Shown here: positions 43,521 to 53,329 of the stretch, piece by piece
Layout of the letters: every line of letters begins with the position of its first letter
Position numbering within the stretch: the first letter of the stretch is position 1
DNA from: Pseudoalteromonas gelatinilytica
GTDB lineage: Bacteria; Pseudomonadota; Gammaproteobacteria; Enterobacterales; Alteromonadaceae
Direction of reading: 5' to 3'
NCBI RefSeq assembly: GCF_001641615.1
Contig: NZ_LRRU01000002.1
Coordinates: forward strand, 1-64,000
DNA length: 64,000 bases
Position numbers and translations under genes: made by a program
Notes under the pieces: generated by a model
What the model was told of the DNA's origin: nothing
Seen by the model: the letters and a program-made list of their open reading frames with translations, nothing else
Database searches by the model: none

Positions 43521-43874
43521 CTACCTTTGATTCGCATTATTAATTGCTCTGATTAAGCCCGCTAACATCATTGATAATTCCTGCGTTTCTATTATCCATT
43601 TATTTGCCACCTCAGTGCTAACCTCACCAACCTGAAGCGATATATAGAGCTGTGATCTTAGCTCACCACAACTTCCTTTTGCATAGTAAAGAAAACGCAC
43701 ACAATCCTTTGAAGACATCCGCTCATAGCCCTCTGCTATATTCGATGAAATAGACAAGCTAGAGCGCTTAATTTGGTCTTTCAAGCAATATTCACGACTC
43801 GATTTAAAGTGTTGAAAAATTGCAATTGCTAACGTAGCAGAACGCTTCCAAACATCTAGGTTTTCAAATTTCAT
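43521..43874 (-). CDS. four-helix-bundle protein (S23/IVS family)
   Basis: The 117-residue protein is of the 23S rRNA intervening-sequence/four-helix-bundle family: MKFENLDVWKRSATLAIAIF, CLKDQIKRSSLSISSNIAEGYER and FLYYAKGSCGELRSQLYIS are the family's conserved helices. Relatives include the Avd accessory protein of diversity-generating retroelements. Here no 23S gene or reverse transcriptase is adjacent. ATG 43874 follows AAGGAT. Heptamer arrays lie on both sides. Molecular function is not known. Confidence 0.88.
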   Translation of the reverse strand: MKFENLDVWKRSATLAIAIFQHFKSSREYCLKDQIKRSSLSISSNIAEGYERMSSKDCVRFLYYAKGSCGELRSQLYISLQVGEVSTEVANKWIIETQELSMMLAGLIRAINNANQR

Positions 43875-43948
43875 TTTAAATATCCTTATTTAAAACATAT
43901 TTCTACTTATAGCCTAACAACTCCCATATTCCAACTCCCCTCTCACAA

Positions 43949-44081
43949 CTTTCCCCTTTCCCCTTTCCCCTTTCCCCTCGAAACTTTCCCCTAGCAACTT
44001 TCCCCTAGCAACTTTCCCCTAGCAACTTTCCCCTAGCAACTTTCCCATAGCAACTTTCCCCTAGCAACTTTCCCCTTCCAC
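43949..44081. repeat. heptamer tandem array (CTTTCCC / CTAGCAA)
   Basis: Nineteen consecutive 7-bp units stay in register over 133 bp. The first four are CTTTCCC; then CTTTCCC alternates with CTAGCAA (one CTCGAAA and one ATAGCAA variant), making a 14-bp higher-order unit; the last unit is CTTCCAC. On the minus strand the words are GGGAAAG and TTGCTAG, the same words that appear on the plus strand on the other side of the four-helix-bundle gene. Confidence 0.92.
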
Positions 44082-44173
44082 CTCCCCAAACACGCCACTT
44101 ATCGTATCTACTCGAATTGTTTATTAAAAACGCTACACTGGGTGCGTAAATTTAAAAACAACGAGAAAGATGA

Positions 44174-46936
44174 ATGAAAGCGCAATTATCACTTTTGAGC
44201 TTAGCCTTGGTAACAAGCCTTGGTAGTGCACAGGTTGGTGCGAAAGAAGCTCTGCAATTTAAAGACGTGTTTGATTTTAAATACGCAAAAGGCACCCAAC
44301 TTTCTGAAGATGGCCAAATTCTTAGCTTTAGTGCCGACCCTTATCGCGGTAATGCACAAGGTCAGGTTTATACATTAAACAATAACACCCTGCTAACTAG
44401 CGTTGAGCGCGGTACTCGCCCAACTATTAATAAAGCAGCAAACTGGGTGGCTTTTACTCAAGTTCCAACCCTACTTGAAAAAGAAACCACCAAGAAAAAA
44501 GACGAGCTAAAAAACAACCTTGTTTTAGTAAATACTAACAATGGTGAGCAACAAACCTTTAACGATGTAAAAGACTATGCATTATCGGATGATGGTGTAT
44601 GGCTTGCTTACCGACTCGATAAGAAAGCAGAAAAAGCAGATAAAAAAGACAGCGAAGAAAAAGACGAAAACAGCAGCGAAATAAAGCCAGACAAAAAAGA
44701 TAAAAGCTTTGATTTAGTGCTTGTTAACCTTCAAGACAAAACCACTCACACCCTAAACAATGTATTCAGCTATGCGATTAGCAGCACCGGTGAGCAGTTA
44801 TTAGCAAGCCAAAGCTACAGCTATGGTGCCGACAACCAAGTTGTATTAGTTGCGCTTAATAATGACTTTGCAACGAGTGTACTGATTGATGAGCCGGGCG
44901 TTGTGGCAAATAAAATTGCTTGGCAACCAAACAGCAATACCGCAGCGCTGTTAATTGGTAATTACGTTAATGATGACACACGCCGTCGTGACCACAGCTT
45001 ACAGCTTTTACAAAACGGGGCGCTTTCAACCATTCACTCTGCAGATAGCAGCTGGACTATTGGCAAAACAGCATCGCTAAAATGGTCTGAAGATGGTGCT
45101 CGTTTATACTTTGAAAACCACCCTAAACTCGCTGCAAAAGTTGCCGCAAAAGAATACAAAGATGAAGCTTCTTTATATGATTTCGATACCATTCGCGACC
45201 AAAAGGGCCTCAACGTTTGGCACAATAAAGACGCTGAAATTAAGCCTCGCGAAGAGCAGCAATGGAACAGCACAAATAAGCTTCGTCACTACCAAGCGGT
45301 ATATCATGTAAACGGTCAGCACGTTGTGCAGTTAAGCACGCCAAACATGCCTGAGGTTTCGCTTAATACTCATCGCGAAGCGCTATTAGGTTATTCAGAT
45401 CTTCCATACCTAGAGCGTGTTATGTATGGCGGTTTCTACGCAGATTACTTCAGAGTTGATGTTAAAACCGGTAAACAAACCGCTATCGTCAGCGACTACC
45501 CGTTTAGACCAAGCCTTGCGCCAAATGGTCAATTTGCGGCATTTTTCCAAGACAGCCAAGTGCAACTTAAAGATTTAGGTAACAATAAGGTTTCGACCTT
45601 ATCTAAAGCAATTAACGCTATTTTTGCTGATGATAAACATGACTACCCGTCACCTCAGCCGGGTTATGGTTTTGCAGGTTGGTTAAACGACAGCAGCCAA
45701 GTGCTGGTTTACAGTAAATTTGATATTTGGGCTTTTGATGTCGCAACACAAAAGGCAACACGCCTAACTCAAGGTAAAGAAAGCAATACCCAATATCGTG
45801 TTATTAAACTAGATAAAGACCAAGTGGGCTTTGCCAAAGACGAAACATTATTACTAAGCGCAACTAACCTGCAAGATAAGCAAACTGAAATTGCAAAACT
45901 CGACTTATCAAGCAATAAAGTAAGTAAAGTACTTTCGGGTAAAAAGCGCTATGATGTAGTGAAAAAGGCGAAAAATGCCGACAAATATCTCTTTACTGCA
46001 CAAACATATCAGCAATTCCCTGATTACTACCAAGCTGATTTTAGCTTCAAAAAGCCACAGCGTGTTACCAACCTAAACCCACAAATTAGCAACTTTGCAT
46101 GGGGTGAAAAACCTGAGCTTATTAGCTACAAAGGGTTTGATGGTGAAGATTTACAAGGCGTATTAATTAAGCCTGCGGGCTACAAAAAAGGCGATAAGGT
46201 GCCAGTGGTTGTGTACTTCTACCGCTATATGAGCCAACGCATGTATGACTTCCCGAAAATGGAATTAAATCATCGTCCTAACTTCCCGATGTTTACTTCA
46301 AATGGTTATGCGATTTTCTTACCTGATATCCGTTTTGAAATTGGTCATCCGGGCAAATCGTCAACCCAAACGATGATCAACGCCACTCAAAAGTTGATTG
46401 ATTTAGGCATTGCTGATCCAGATAAAATTGGTTTACAAGGTCACTCATGGGCAGGCTACCAAAGTGCCTTTATGATCACCCAAACAGATATGTTTAAGGC
46501 TGTTGTATCAGGTGCGCCAGTATCTAACATGACCAGTGCATACAGCGGTATTCGCTTAAAATCAGGTCTTGCGCGTCAGTTCCAATACGAAACAGGGCAA
46601 AGCCGCATTGGTAAAACGTTATTCGAAGCCCCAGAGCTATACATCGAAAACTCACCAGTGTTCTTCGCCGATAAAGTGAATACCCCAATTCTGATTATGT
46701 TTGGCGACAAAGATGATGCTGTGCCATGGCACGAAGGTGTTCAATACTACCTAGCGCTTCGTCGTGCGGGTAAAGATGCCACCTTCTTACAATACGAAGG
46801 TGAACCACATCACCTGAAGAAATTCCCTAACCAAGTGGATTTCTCAGTACGCATGATGGAATATTTTGATCATTACTTAAAAGGCAAACCAGCCGCTGAG
46901 TGGATCAAAAACGGTGTACCCTTTATTGAAGAATAA
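44174..46936 (+). CDS. S9-family serine peptidase (prolyl oligopeptidase type)
   Basis: This 920-residue exported peptidase has a signal peptide (about 1-23), an N-terminal propeller-like domain (to about 640) with a charged low-complexity insert near residues 150-175 (KKAEKADKKDSEEKDE), and a C-terminal alpha/beta-hydrolase. The catalytic serine is in GLQGHSWAGYQSA (near 760), with aspartate in FGDKDDAVPW (near 843) and histidine in GEPHHLKKF (near 876). It probably degrades peptides in the periplasm. A terminator follows. Specificity is not readable. Confidence 0.9.
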   Translation: MKAQLSLLSLALVTSLGSAQVGAKEALQFKDVFDFKYAKGTQLSEDGQILSFSADPYRGNAQGQVYTLNNNTLLTSVERGTRPTINKAANWVAFTQVPTLLEKETTKKKDELKNNLVLVNTNNGEQQTFNDVKDYALSDDGVWLAYRLDKKAEKADKKDSEEKDENSSEIKPDKKDKSFDLVLVNLQDKTTHTLNNVFSYAISSTGEQLLASQSYSYGADNQVVLVALNNDFATSVLIDEPGVVANKIAWQPNSNTAALLIGNYVNDDTRRRDHSLQLLQNGALSTIHSADSSWTIGKTASLKWSEDGARLYFENHPKLAAKVAAKEYKDEASLYDFDTIRDQKGLNVWHNKDAEIKPREEQQWNSTNKLRHYQAVYHVNGQHVVQLSTPNMPEVSLNTHREALLGYSDLPYLERVMYGGFYADYFRVDVKTGKQTAIVSDYPFRPSLAPNGQFAAFFQDSQVQLKDLGNNKVSTLSKAINAIFADDKHDYPSPQPGYGFAGWLNDSSQVLVYSKFDIWAFDVATQKATRLTQGKESNTQYRVIKLDKDQVGFAKDETLLLSATNLQDKQTEIAKLDLSSNKVSKVLSGKKRYDVVKKAKNADKYLFTAQTYQQFPDYYQADFSFKKPQRVTNLNPQISNFAWGEKPELISYKGFDGEDLQGVLIKPAGYKKGDKVPVVVYFYRYMSQRMYDFPKMELNHRPNFPMFTSNGYAIFLPDIRFEIGHPGKSSTQTMINATQKLIDLGIADPDKIGLQGHSWAGYQSAFMITQTDMFKAVVSGAPVSNMTSAYSGIRLKSGLARQFQYETGQSRIGKTLFEAPELYIENSPVFFADKVNTPILIMFGDKDDAVPWHEGVQYYLALRRAGKDATFLQYEGEPHHLKKFPNQVDFSVRMMEYFDHYLKGKPAAEWIKNGVPFIEE

Positions 46937-46976
46937 GCAATAAGCTGAATTTAAGCTTACTGCACACCTCCCCCAG

Positions 46977-46998
46977 AGCCAGCATTTTTGCTGGCTTT
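46977..46998 (+). terminator. terminator after S9 peptidase
   Basis: AGCCAGC and GCTGGCT pair around ATTTTT, followed by TTATT. It lies 40 bases beyond the peptidase stop. Confidence 0.82.
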
Positions 46999-47125
46999 AT
47001 TCTATAAAATCAATCACACCATCTATTTTTTCGATTTTATCAATCGATTTAAACCCCAGTTTGTAAGTGGAAAGTTAACCAGAACATAACTATATTTCAC
47101 CCAACTTCTAACTGGAGACAACACA

Positions 47126-49339
47126 ATGTTTAAGAAATCAACTTCAGCTTTGTCTAAAGTAGCTGTTGCGGTATCACTGTTGGTGGCAACAGGCGTACAA
47201 GCTACAAACGACATCAAATCAAACCAATTCTGGTGGCCAGAGCAATTAGATCTTAGCCAACTTCGTGCCCATGGCGCAGAGTCTGATCCTATGGGTCCTT
47301 ACTTTGATTACAAAAAAGAATTCTTAAAGTTAGACCTAAATGCAGTGAAAGCTGATATTGAGAAAGTATTAACTGATTCTCAAGATTGGTGGCCTGCTGA
47401 CTACGGTCACTATGGTCCGTTCTTCATCCGTATGGCGTGGCACGCATCAGGTACTTACCGTACTTTTGATGGTCGTGGTGGCGCAGGCGGTGGTCAACAA
47501 CGTTTCGACCCATTAAACAGCTGGCCTGATAACGCGAACCTTGATAAGGCGCGTCGTTTACTTTGGCCTATTAAACAAAAATACGGTCGCAGCATTTCTT
47601 GGGCTGACTTAATGGCGTTAACAGGTAACGTTGCACTCGAGTCAATGGGCTTCAAAACATTCGGTTATGCCGGTGGTCGTGAAGACGATTGGGAACCAGA
47701 TTACGTATACTGGGGCCCTGAAGGCAAAATGTTAACTGACGAACGTCGTGACAAAAAAGGTAAACTTAAAGGCCCATTAGCGGCAGTTGAGATGGGCTTA
47801 ATCTATGTAAACCCAGAAGGCCCTCACGGTAACCCTGATCCACTTCTAGCAGCAGAAGACATTCGTTTATCATTCGGCCGTATGGCAATGAACGATGAAG
47901 AAATCGTTGCGCTAATCGCCGGTGGTCACAGCTTTGGTAAAGCACACGGAGCGAAAAAAGCGACGTGTTTAGACAAAGAGCCAGCAGCAGCAGGTATTGA
48001 AGAGCAAGGTTTAGGTTGGAAAAACAAATGTGGTAAAGGTCACTCAGAAGATACCATCACTTCAGGTCTTGAAGGTGCATGGACAGTGACACCAACACGT
48101 TGGTCAATCAACTACCTACAAAACTTATTCAACTTTGAATGGGTTAAAACTAAGAGCCCTGCGGGTGCGACTCAGTGGATCCCAGAAAATGGTCAAGCGT
48201 CTAACCTAGTGCCAGATGCGCACATTAAAGGTAAGCGTCATGCGCCTATCATGTTCACAACTGATATCGCGTTAAAAGCAGATCCTGAGTTCCGTAAGAT
48301 CTCACAGCGTTTCTTAAACGACCCGAAAGAGTTCGAACTGGCATTTGCTAAAGCATGGTTCAAACTAAACCACCGCGATATGGGTCCACGTGCTCGTTAC
48401 CTAGGTGACTTAGTGCCAGAAGAAGTATTAATTTGGCAAGACTATATCCCTGCAGTTGACCACAAACTAGTTGATAGCAAAGATATCGCGTCACTTAAAG
48501 CTAGCATCTTAGATTCAGGTTTATCTGTATCTGAACTAGTGCGTGTTGCTTGGGCATCAGCAGCAAGCTACCGCGACACAGATATGCGTGGTGGTGCAAA
48601 CGGTGCACGTATTCGCTTTGCTCCGCAAAAAGATTGGCCGGTAAACAACCCGAAAGAAGTGGCTAAAGTACTTAGCAAACTTGAGAAAATCCAAACTAAG
48701 TTCAACAAAAATGCATCTGGCGGTAAAGAAATTTCACTCGCAGATATGATTGTTCTTGGTGGTGCGGCTGCAATCGAAAAAGCAGCAAGCGACGCGGGTT
48801 TCTCTATCTCAGTACCATTTAAGCCAGGTCGTATGGACGCGTCATTAGAAATGACTGACGTTGAATCATTCGAAGTACTTGAGCCAACAGCAGATGCGTT
48901 CCGTAACTACTACAGCTCAGCATGGAAATCACCGGCTGAAATGTTAGTTGAACGTGCTGATTTACTAAGCTTATCAGTACCAGAAATGACTGCACTACTA
49001 GGTGGTATGCGTGCCCTTAACGCGAATACTGACCAAACTAAACACGGTGTATTCACGAAGAAACCTGGCACATTAAGCAACGACTTCTTCGTTAACCTAT
49101 TAGATATGTCAACGAAGTGGTCTAAGTCTTCTGAGGAAGGTGTTTACGAAGGCCGTGACCGTAAGTCAGGCAAACTTAAGTGGACAGCAACACCAGTAGA
49201 TTTAATCTTCGGTTCAAACTCAGAGCTACGTTCAATTGCTGAAGTGTATGCCTCTGACGATGCTAAACAGAAGTTCGTTGATGACTTCGTAGCAGCGTGG
49301 ACTAAAGTAATGACGCTAGATCGTTTCGACCTACGTTAA
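47126..49339 (+). CDS. katG: catalase-peroxidase, exported (KatG/KatP type)
   Basis: KatG dismutates hydrogen peroxide with haem. The 737-residue protein has distal-site [11 protein letters not shown] (Arg, Trp and His), the Tyr of [10 protein letters not shown] and the Met of [10 protein letters not shown] for the Met-Tyr-Trp cross-link, and proximal His in [11 protein letters not shown], plus the degenerate C-terminal half. Unusually it starts with a signal peptide ([26 protein letters not shown]), so it should be periplasmic, as for KatP of E. coli O157. A strong terminator follows. Confidence 0.95.
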   Translation: MFKKSTSALSKVAVAVSLLVATGVQATNDIKSNQFWWPEQLDLSQLRAHGAESDPMGPYFDYKKEFLKLDLNAVKADIEKVLTDSQDWWPADYGHYGPFFIRMAWHASGTYRTFDGRGGAGGGQQRFDPLNSWPDNANLDKARRLLWPIKQKYGRSISWADLMALTGNVALESMGFKTFGYAGGREDDWEPDYVYWGPEGKMLTDERRDKKGKLKGPLAAVEMGLIYVNPEGPHGNPDPLLAAEDIRLSFGRMAMNDEEIVALIAGGHSFGKAHGAKKATCLDKEPAAAGIEEQGLGWKNKCGKGHSEDTITSGLEGAWTVTPTRWSINYLQNLFNFEWVKTKSPAGATQWIPENGQASNLVPDAHIKGKRHAPIMFTTDIALKADPEFRKISQRFLNDPKEFELAFAKAWFKLNHRDMGPRARYLGDLVPEEVLIWQDYIPAVDHKLVDSKDIASLKASILDSGLSVSELVRVAWASAASYRDTDMRGGANGARIRFAPQKDWPVNNPKEVAKVLSKLEKIQTKFNKNASGGKEISLADMIVLGGAAAIEKAASDAGFSISVPFKPGRMDASLEMTDVESFEVLEPTADAFRNYYSSAWKSPAEMLVERADLLSLSVPEMTALLGGMRALNANTDQTKHGVFTKKPGTLSNDFFVNLLDMSTKWSKSSEEGVYEGRDRKSGKLKWTATPVDLIFGSNSELRSIAEVYASDDAKQKFVDDFVAAWTKVMTLDRFDLR

Positions 49340-49360
49340 CCCATATTTTCGCAACCAACA

Positions 49361-49386
49361 AAGCCGCTAAGTTAGCGGCTTTTTTT
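49361..49386 (+). terminator. terminator after katG
   Basis: AAGCCGCT and AGCGGCTT pair around AAGTT, followed by six more T residues. It lies 22 bases beyond the katG stop. Confidence 0.9.
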
Positions 49387-49475
49387 ATTTTCGTTGATAA
49401 TTTACTCGACAAGGCAGCGGTTTACGTTAAAAATAAAACTTTATTATTATATTTATTTGGACACAGGCATTAGGG

Positions 49476-51173
49476 ATGATTGCGCGCTTTATACTGCTTT
49501 TTGTTATCTACTCATTATGCCTTAGCATGACGACCCAAAGCCGTGCAGATAACTCCCCTATTGTTAATATCGATCAACGTAGCGTTGACCTCACTCAATT
49601 TGCTATGAGCTATTTTATTGATAGCACAGGCGCCATGTCTCTTTCGCAAGTTCAGCAGCAAAATTTTACCAACAGTCAAAACGAGCTTACTTTGGGCACT
49701 AACGCTAAAACTACGTGGTCAAAAATAGTTATAAAAAATAGCTACAGCGATACCCTACGCTTATTTGTACATAACCCTGATGCCTATCATTTAGAAGAAG
49801 TCAGCTTTTACGAAACACAATCAGCACAACTGATAAACCAATCGGTTATCCAACTTGATAAAACAGGCCCTAAAGCCAATATGTTTGGTGGCAGTGCCGT
49901 GTTTTCGTTTTATATTGCTCCTAACCAGCAAAAAACAATTTACGTAAAAAGCGTCACTTTTTCTCATCAGTGGTTTGCACTAACGATTTATGATGAAGAG
50001 CATTCAAAGCGAGCCCTTGTTGGGAATGGTAATTACATTGCGCTGCTTGTCGGGATGATGTTAGCGCTGATGATTTATAACTTCTTCTTGTATTTATCGG
50101 CCCGTAAAATCGAGAACATTGTTTACGCCCTGTATCTTATCTCTGGCACGGTGTGGGTGGCGCTGTCTTATGGTGTTGCTGCTAACTTCTTTGGTATTTT
50201 TAGTGCTGAGCTATTACAGCTCAATTCTAACTTACTGAGCATGCCAAGCTTTTTAGTAATTTTTGTAATGCTCATTTTCGAAACCAAAAAGCATTACCCT
50301 AAAGAGCATATCGCGCTGTCGATTATTTTGTTCTTACTGGTTGCTGATTTTATCTATAGCTTGTTCGATATTGTGGGGGCATTAAAACCTGCCAGTAGCT
50401 TGGCAGCTTTAATGATGACGGTGACATTTGGAGTATCTATTTCGCTGTGGCGAAAAGGTAACACACTGGCAAAATACTTTTTGCTCGGCCACTCTATGTT
50501 CGTTATTTTCAATATGCTGGCGGTGCTTTATTACAAGGGGATCAGCGACGCAAACGTGATAAATAGCCACGGTGTAGGCATAGGTATTTTGCTCGAAGCC
50601 TTAATGATGGCGTTTATTCTTTCTTATCGAATTAAGAGCCTCGAAAAAATTAAAGCACAGCAAACTGAGCTCAATCGCTTGGTCGATACAGATCCTATGA
50701 CAGGCCTGTATAACCGCCGTTACTTTGACAGAAAAAGTGAGGAATTGATTGCCGCTATGGCAAGTAATCAGCAAGAGTTAACCCTACTAATTGCTGATCT
50801 CGACCACTTCAAAAACATTAACGACACATATGGTCACGATGTTGGCGATAAAGTCATTATCGCATTTGCCAACATACTCACCTCAGAGCAAGGCCTTGCT
50901 GATATAGCCTGCCGTTACGGCGGCGAAGAGTTTGTGTTATTACTCAATTGTAACCTACTTGATGCAAAACAAGTTGCCGAGCGAATTCGCCAAAAAGCTC
51001 AAGAAACCTACATCACCATTGATGAAGTACAAACCGTGCAATTTACCGTGAGTATTGGTGTACACAGCGTAGCTCATGCTTCAACAACCGTGAAAGAAAC
51101 CCTCACCATTGCCGACAAAGCATTGTATAAAGCGAAAAGTAACGGCCGTAATTGTGTTGAAGTGGCTGCTTGA
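49476..51173 (+). CDS. 7TMR-DISM membrane diguanylate cyclase
   Basis: This 565-residue sensor has a signal peptide (about 1-25), a periplasmic 7TMR-DISMED2-like domain (about 30-180), seven membrane helices (about 185-390) and a cytoplasmic GGDEF domain (about 400-563) with DPMTGLYNRRYFD and CRYGGEEF. It should make c-di-GMP. The residue pattern before the motif is GLAD, not RxxD, so the inhibitory site is absent. Periplasmic carbohydrate-like or other small ligands are suggested for the domain family, but the ligand here is unknown. Confidence 0.9.
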   Translation: MIARFILLFVIYSLCLSMTTQSRADNSPIVNIDQRSVDLTQFAMSYFIDSTGAMSLSQVQQQNFTNSQNELTLGTNAKTTWSKIVIKNSYSDTLRLFVHNPDAYHLEEVSFYETQSAQLINQSVIQLDKTGPKANMFGGSAVFSFYIAPNQQKTIYVKSVTFSHQWFALTIYDEEHSKRALVGNGNYIALLVGMMLALMIYNFFLYLSARKIENIVYALYLISGTVWVALSYGVAANFFGIFSAELLQLNSNLLSMPSFLVIFVMLIFETKKHYPKEHIALSIILFLLVADFIYSLFDIVGALKPASSLAALMMTVTFGVSISLWRKGNTLAKYFLLGHSMFVIFNMLAVLYYKGISDANVINSHGVGIGILLEALMMAFILSYRIKSLEKIKAQQTELNRLVDTDPMTGLYNRRYFDRKSEELIAAMASNQQELTLLIADLDHFKNINDTYGHDVGDKVIIAFANILTSEQGLADIACRYGGEEFVLLLNCNLLDAKQVAERIRQKAQETYITIDEVQTVQFTVSIGVHSVAHASTTVKETLTIADKALYKAKSNGRNCVEVAA

Positions 51174-51217
51174 GGGGAAAGTTTCAAGTTTCAGAGCAAC
51201 ATAAGGCGTTAAAACCA

Positions 51218-52483
51218 TTAGCTGAAATGAATGATGGTTGTTCCGGGTTGCTTTTTAGCTTGGTACATAGCCGCATCCGCTTCTTCAATTAGCTGGTTTG
51301 CTGCATACACACCATCGCCGAGAAAATGCGCTGTCACACCAATACTTGCTGTGACTTCAATTGACTTACCTTTACAACTAAAAGGGGCTGAAAATTGATC
51401 CGCAATTTTATGTGCCAAGCGATTCAGAATCGTCGTGTTAGTTACGCCTGAAATAGTCACTAAAAACTCATCTCCCCCCATTCTTATCACATAATCGGTA
51501 CTTCTGACGGCAGCTTTAAGTTGCTTTGCAACCCATACCAAAACTTCATCGCCTAGTGCATGACCATGCTGATCGTTGATTTGTTTAAAATCATCTAAGT
51601 CGATATAAATAAAGCCCATTCCCTCAGCCACATCACCATTTTCACTAAATACATCATTTAATAATTGCTCTAGATAACGACGGTTCGGTAATTGAGTAAG
51701 CGGGTCAAGATTCGCAAGCTCAATCAAAGCCTGCTCTTTATTTTTTCGAGCTGAAATGTCACGCACAATCGCAAGAAGATAGCTTTTCCCTTGATGGTCA
51801 ATATGACACACACTCACTTCTGTAGGAAAAACCTGACCATCTTTTTGTTTTAAGCACGACTCAAAAATAGTGGTTTCTTGAGCTTTTATACGCTCCACCC
51901 TTTCTTGCCATTTAGCCTTGGTATCGTAGTCAGGGTTAATGTCTGGAATGGTTAGTTTTAAAAGCTCCTCCTTTTCATAACCTAAGCACCTAAAAGCAAA
52001 TTGATTACAATTAAGGATTTGACCAAACTGAGGGTTTGCAACAAAGATGGCATCATTCGATTTATCAACCAAATGGGTCAGCAAAATATCCGCGGCCGCC
52101 TCTTTATTGACTGTTGTTAAGTCAATAATTTGCGAAATATAACGCACAACATTACCGTCAGTATCCATCTCGGCAACAATATTCAGCTGACAATAAATAG
52201 CATGACCCAACTTATGCATGTAACGCTTTTCGATTTGTAAGGGCTGCTCAGGAAACTGATTAAGCTTGGCACGAATAGCTTTATTTAACTCTCTGTCATC
52301 AGCATGAGTTATAACAACATCATCGGCGTACACTTCATCGCCTTCGTAACCTAATAGTTGTTTTAGTGCCGGGTTTGCATATTCGAGTTTACCGCTAGGC
52401 GAGGAAACAATGACAGGGATAGGTGTAATTTCTATTAACCGATAAATAGGATTAACAAACATCTGTACGTCATTAAGTTTCAT
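51218..52483 (-). CDS. PAS-PAS-GGDEF diguanylate cyclase
   Basis: This cytoplasmic protein (421 residues from ATG 52483) has two PAS domains (about 10-125 and 130-255; ANPALKQLLGYEGDEV, NQFAFRCLGYEKEEL) and a GGDEF domain with DPLTQLPNRRYLEQ and IRMGGDEF. The inhibitory site RSTD is five residues upstream of the GGDEF motif, unlike the other two cyclases in the window. It lacks membrane segments. A heptamer array begins about 60 bases upstream of its start. The three GGDEF proteins may serve different inputs. Confidence 0.9.
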   Translation of the reverse strand: MKLNDVQMFVNPIYRLIEITPIPVIVSSPSGKLEYANPALKQLLGYEGDEVYADDVVITHADDRELNKAIRAKLNQFPEQPLQIEKRYMHKLGHAIYCQLNIVAEMDTDGNVVRYISQIIDLTTVNKEAAADILLTHLVDKSNDAIFVANPQFGQILNCNQFAFRCLGYEKEELLKLTIPDINPDYDTKAKWQERVERIKAQETTIFESCLKQKDGQVFPTEVSVCHIDHQGKSYLLAIVRDISARKNKEQALIELANLDPLTQLPNRRYLEQLLNDVFSENGDVAEGMGFIYIDLDDFKQINDQHGHALGDEVLVWVAKQLKAAVRSTDYVIRMGGDEFLVTISGVTNTTILNRLAHKIADQFSAPFSCKGKSIEVTASIGVTAHFLGDGVYAANQLIEEADAAMYQAKKQPGTTIIHFS

Positions 52484-52544
52484 GGGCAACCCGAGTCCAA
52501 TACATTATTACTACTCAGTAAAATGAAATAATAGACTATAAATT

Positions 52545-52621
52545 AGCTATCAGCTATCAGCTATCAGCTATCAGCTATCAGCTATCAGCTATCAGCTATC
52601 AGCTATCAGCTATCAGCTATC
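52545..52621. repeat. heptamer tandem array (AGCTATC x11)
   Basis: AGCTATC is repeated 11 times without interruption over 77 bp, upstream of the PAS-GGDEF gene. The plus strand contains no stop codon in any frame, while the minus strand (GATAGCT) gives TAG and TGA regularly. The exact unit also closes the array at 43390-43438. Confidence 0.95.
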
Positions 52622-52676
52622 AAAATTATGTAGGGCGTCATTTGGGGTGACAAGAGTTGATTCTAGGTTTTAGGGG

Positions 52677-52711
52677 CTAGGTGCTAGGTGCTAGGTGCTA
52701 GGTGCTAGGCG
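52677..52711. repeat. heptamer tandem array (CTAGGTG x5)
   Basis: Four CTAGGTG units and a CTAGGCG unit follow a degenerate lead-in (CTAGGTTTTAGGGG). Directly after it comes GCAAATAAAAGAC...TTCTTTGAGTCAC, a spacer also found after the array at 53218. Confidence 0.92.
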
Positions 52712-52819
52712 CAAATAAAAGACATCGTGTTTCTTCTTTGAGTCACTGTTTTTGAAAACAACCCCAGATTCCACTAAGAATATATTTGGATTCAAACTAA
52801 GGTAGAATCCTCTTAATTT

Positions 52820-53029
52820 TTAATCATCAATAAGGTCGTAAGATAATTCTGCTTTCTTAATCTCGAGTTCCAACTCTTTTGTGTATGGCAGCCTTACAAT
52901 ATTTCCCACAAGAATTTCATTCACAGTGGTCTTTGCCTCTGCAATCGTCATTTTCAACTCTCGACGCAATATCTTATTAAAAGATATTTTTCTAAAACCC
53001 GTGGACCACTTCGTAATTTCAATAATCAT
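52820..53029 (-). CDS. small hypothetical protein, bL12 C-terminal-like
   Basis: The 69-residue protein MIIEITKWSTGFRKISFNKI continues with RELKMTIAEAKTTVNEILVGNIVRL. The pattern of a basic strand-turn followed by AEAK and a helix resembles the C-terminal fold of ribosomal L7/L12 and related small proteins; this is a weak similarity by eye. GGAAG precedes ATG 53029. It is the first of five minus-strand genes in the repeat-rich accessory block. Function is unknown; an immunity-type role is only suggested by its neighbours. Confidence 0.55.
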   Translation of the reverse strand: MIIEITKWSTGFRKISFNKILRRELKMTIAEAKTTVNEILVGNIVRLPYTKELELEIKKAELSYDLIDD

Positions 53030-53072
53030 TTTCTTCCAGCTTTATACTTACTGATCTAGGTTATTTACATAC

Positions 53073-53217
53073 ACATGGGCTTTTGCTTTTTGCCACTACC
53101 TCGCACATGGCGTCAGAAAATGATTTAGCTTATCCCCAATGGTTTTACTTAACTACTTATCACCAATCATATGCATGAAAAATAAATGGGTAACATTATA
53201 GTTGTCTAGTTTAGTTA
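53073..53217. repeat. intergenic repeat R, copy 1
   Basis: This about 145-bp segment is nearly duplicated at 55001-55145: both contain CTTTTTGCCACTACCTCG, a segment around ACTCCAATG/CCCCAATGG, CAATCATATGCATGAAAAAT and ATAGTTGTCTAGTTTAG, in the same order, and both run directly into a CTAGGTG heptamer array. I estimate about nine identical bases in ten. Confidence 0.85.
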
Positions 53218-53238
53218 CTAGGTGCTAGGCTTTAGGTG
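53218..53238. repeat. short heptamer array (CTAGGTG-type x3)
   Basis: CTAGGTG, CTAGGCT and TTAGGTG follow copy 1 of repeat R. The sequence after it (GCAAATATAAGATATCC, then TTCTTTGAGTCACAG) is homologous to that after the array at 52677. Confidence 0.8.
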
Positions 53239-53329
53239 CAAATATAAGATATCCAGTAACTTCTTTGAGTCACAGTTTATTCAGAACAAAGTCCCGCTAA
53301 TGCGAAGCTCTGAATTAAAAAGATATTAT

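Noticed and set aside
43521..43874. Diversity-generating retroelement based on the Avd-like protein
   Set aside because: No reverse transcriptase and no template/variable repeat pair with A-specific differences are in the window.
52545..52711. CRISPR-like direct repeats
   Set aside because: The repeats are contiguous 7-bp units without spacers, and no cas gene is present.
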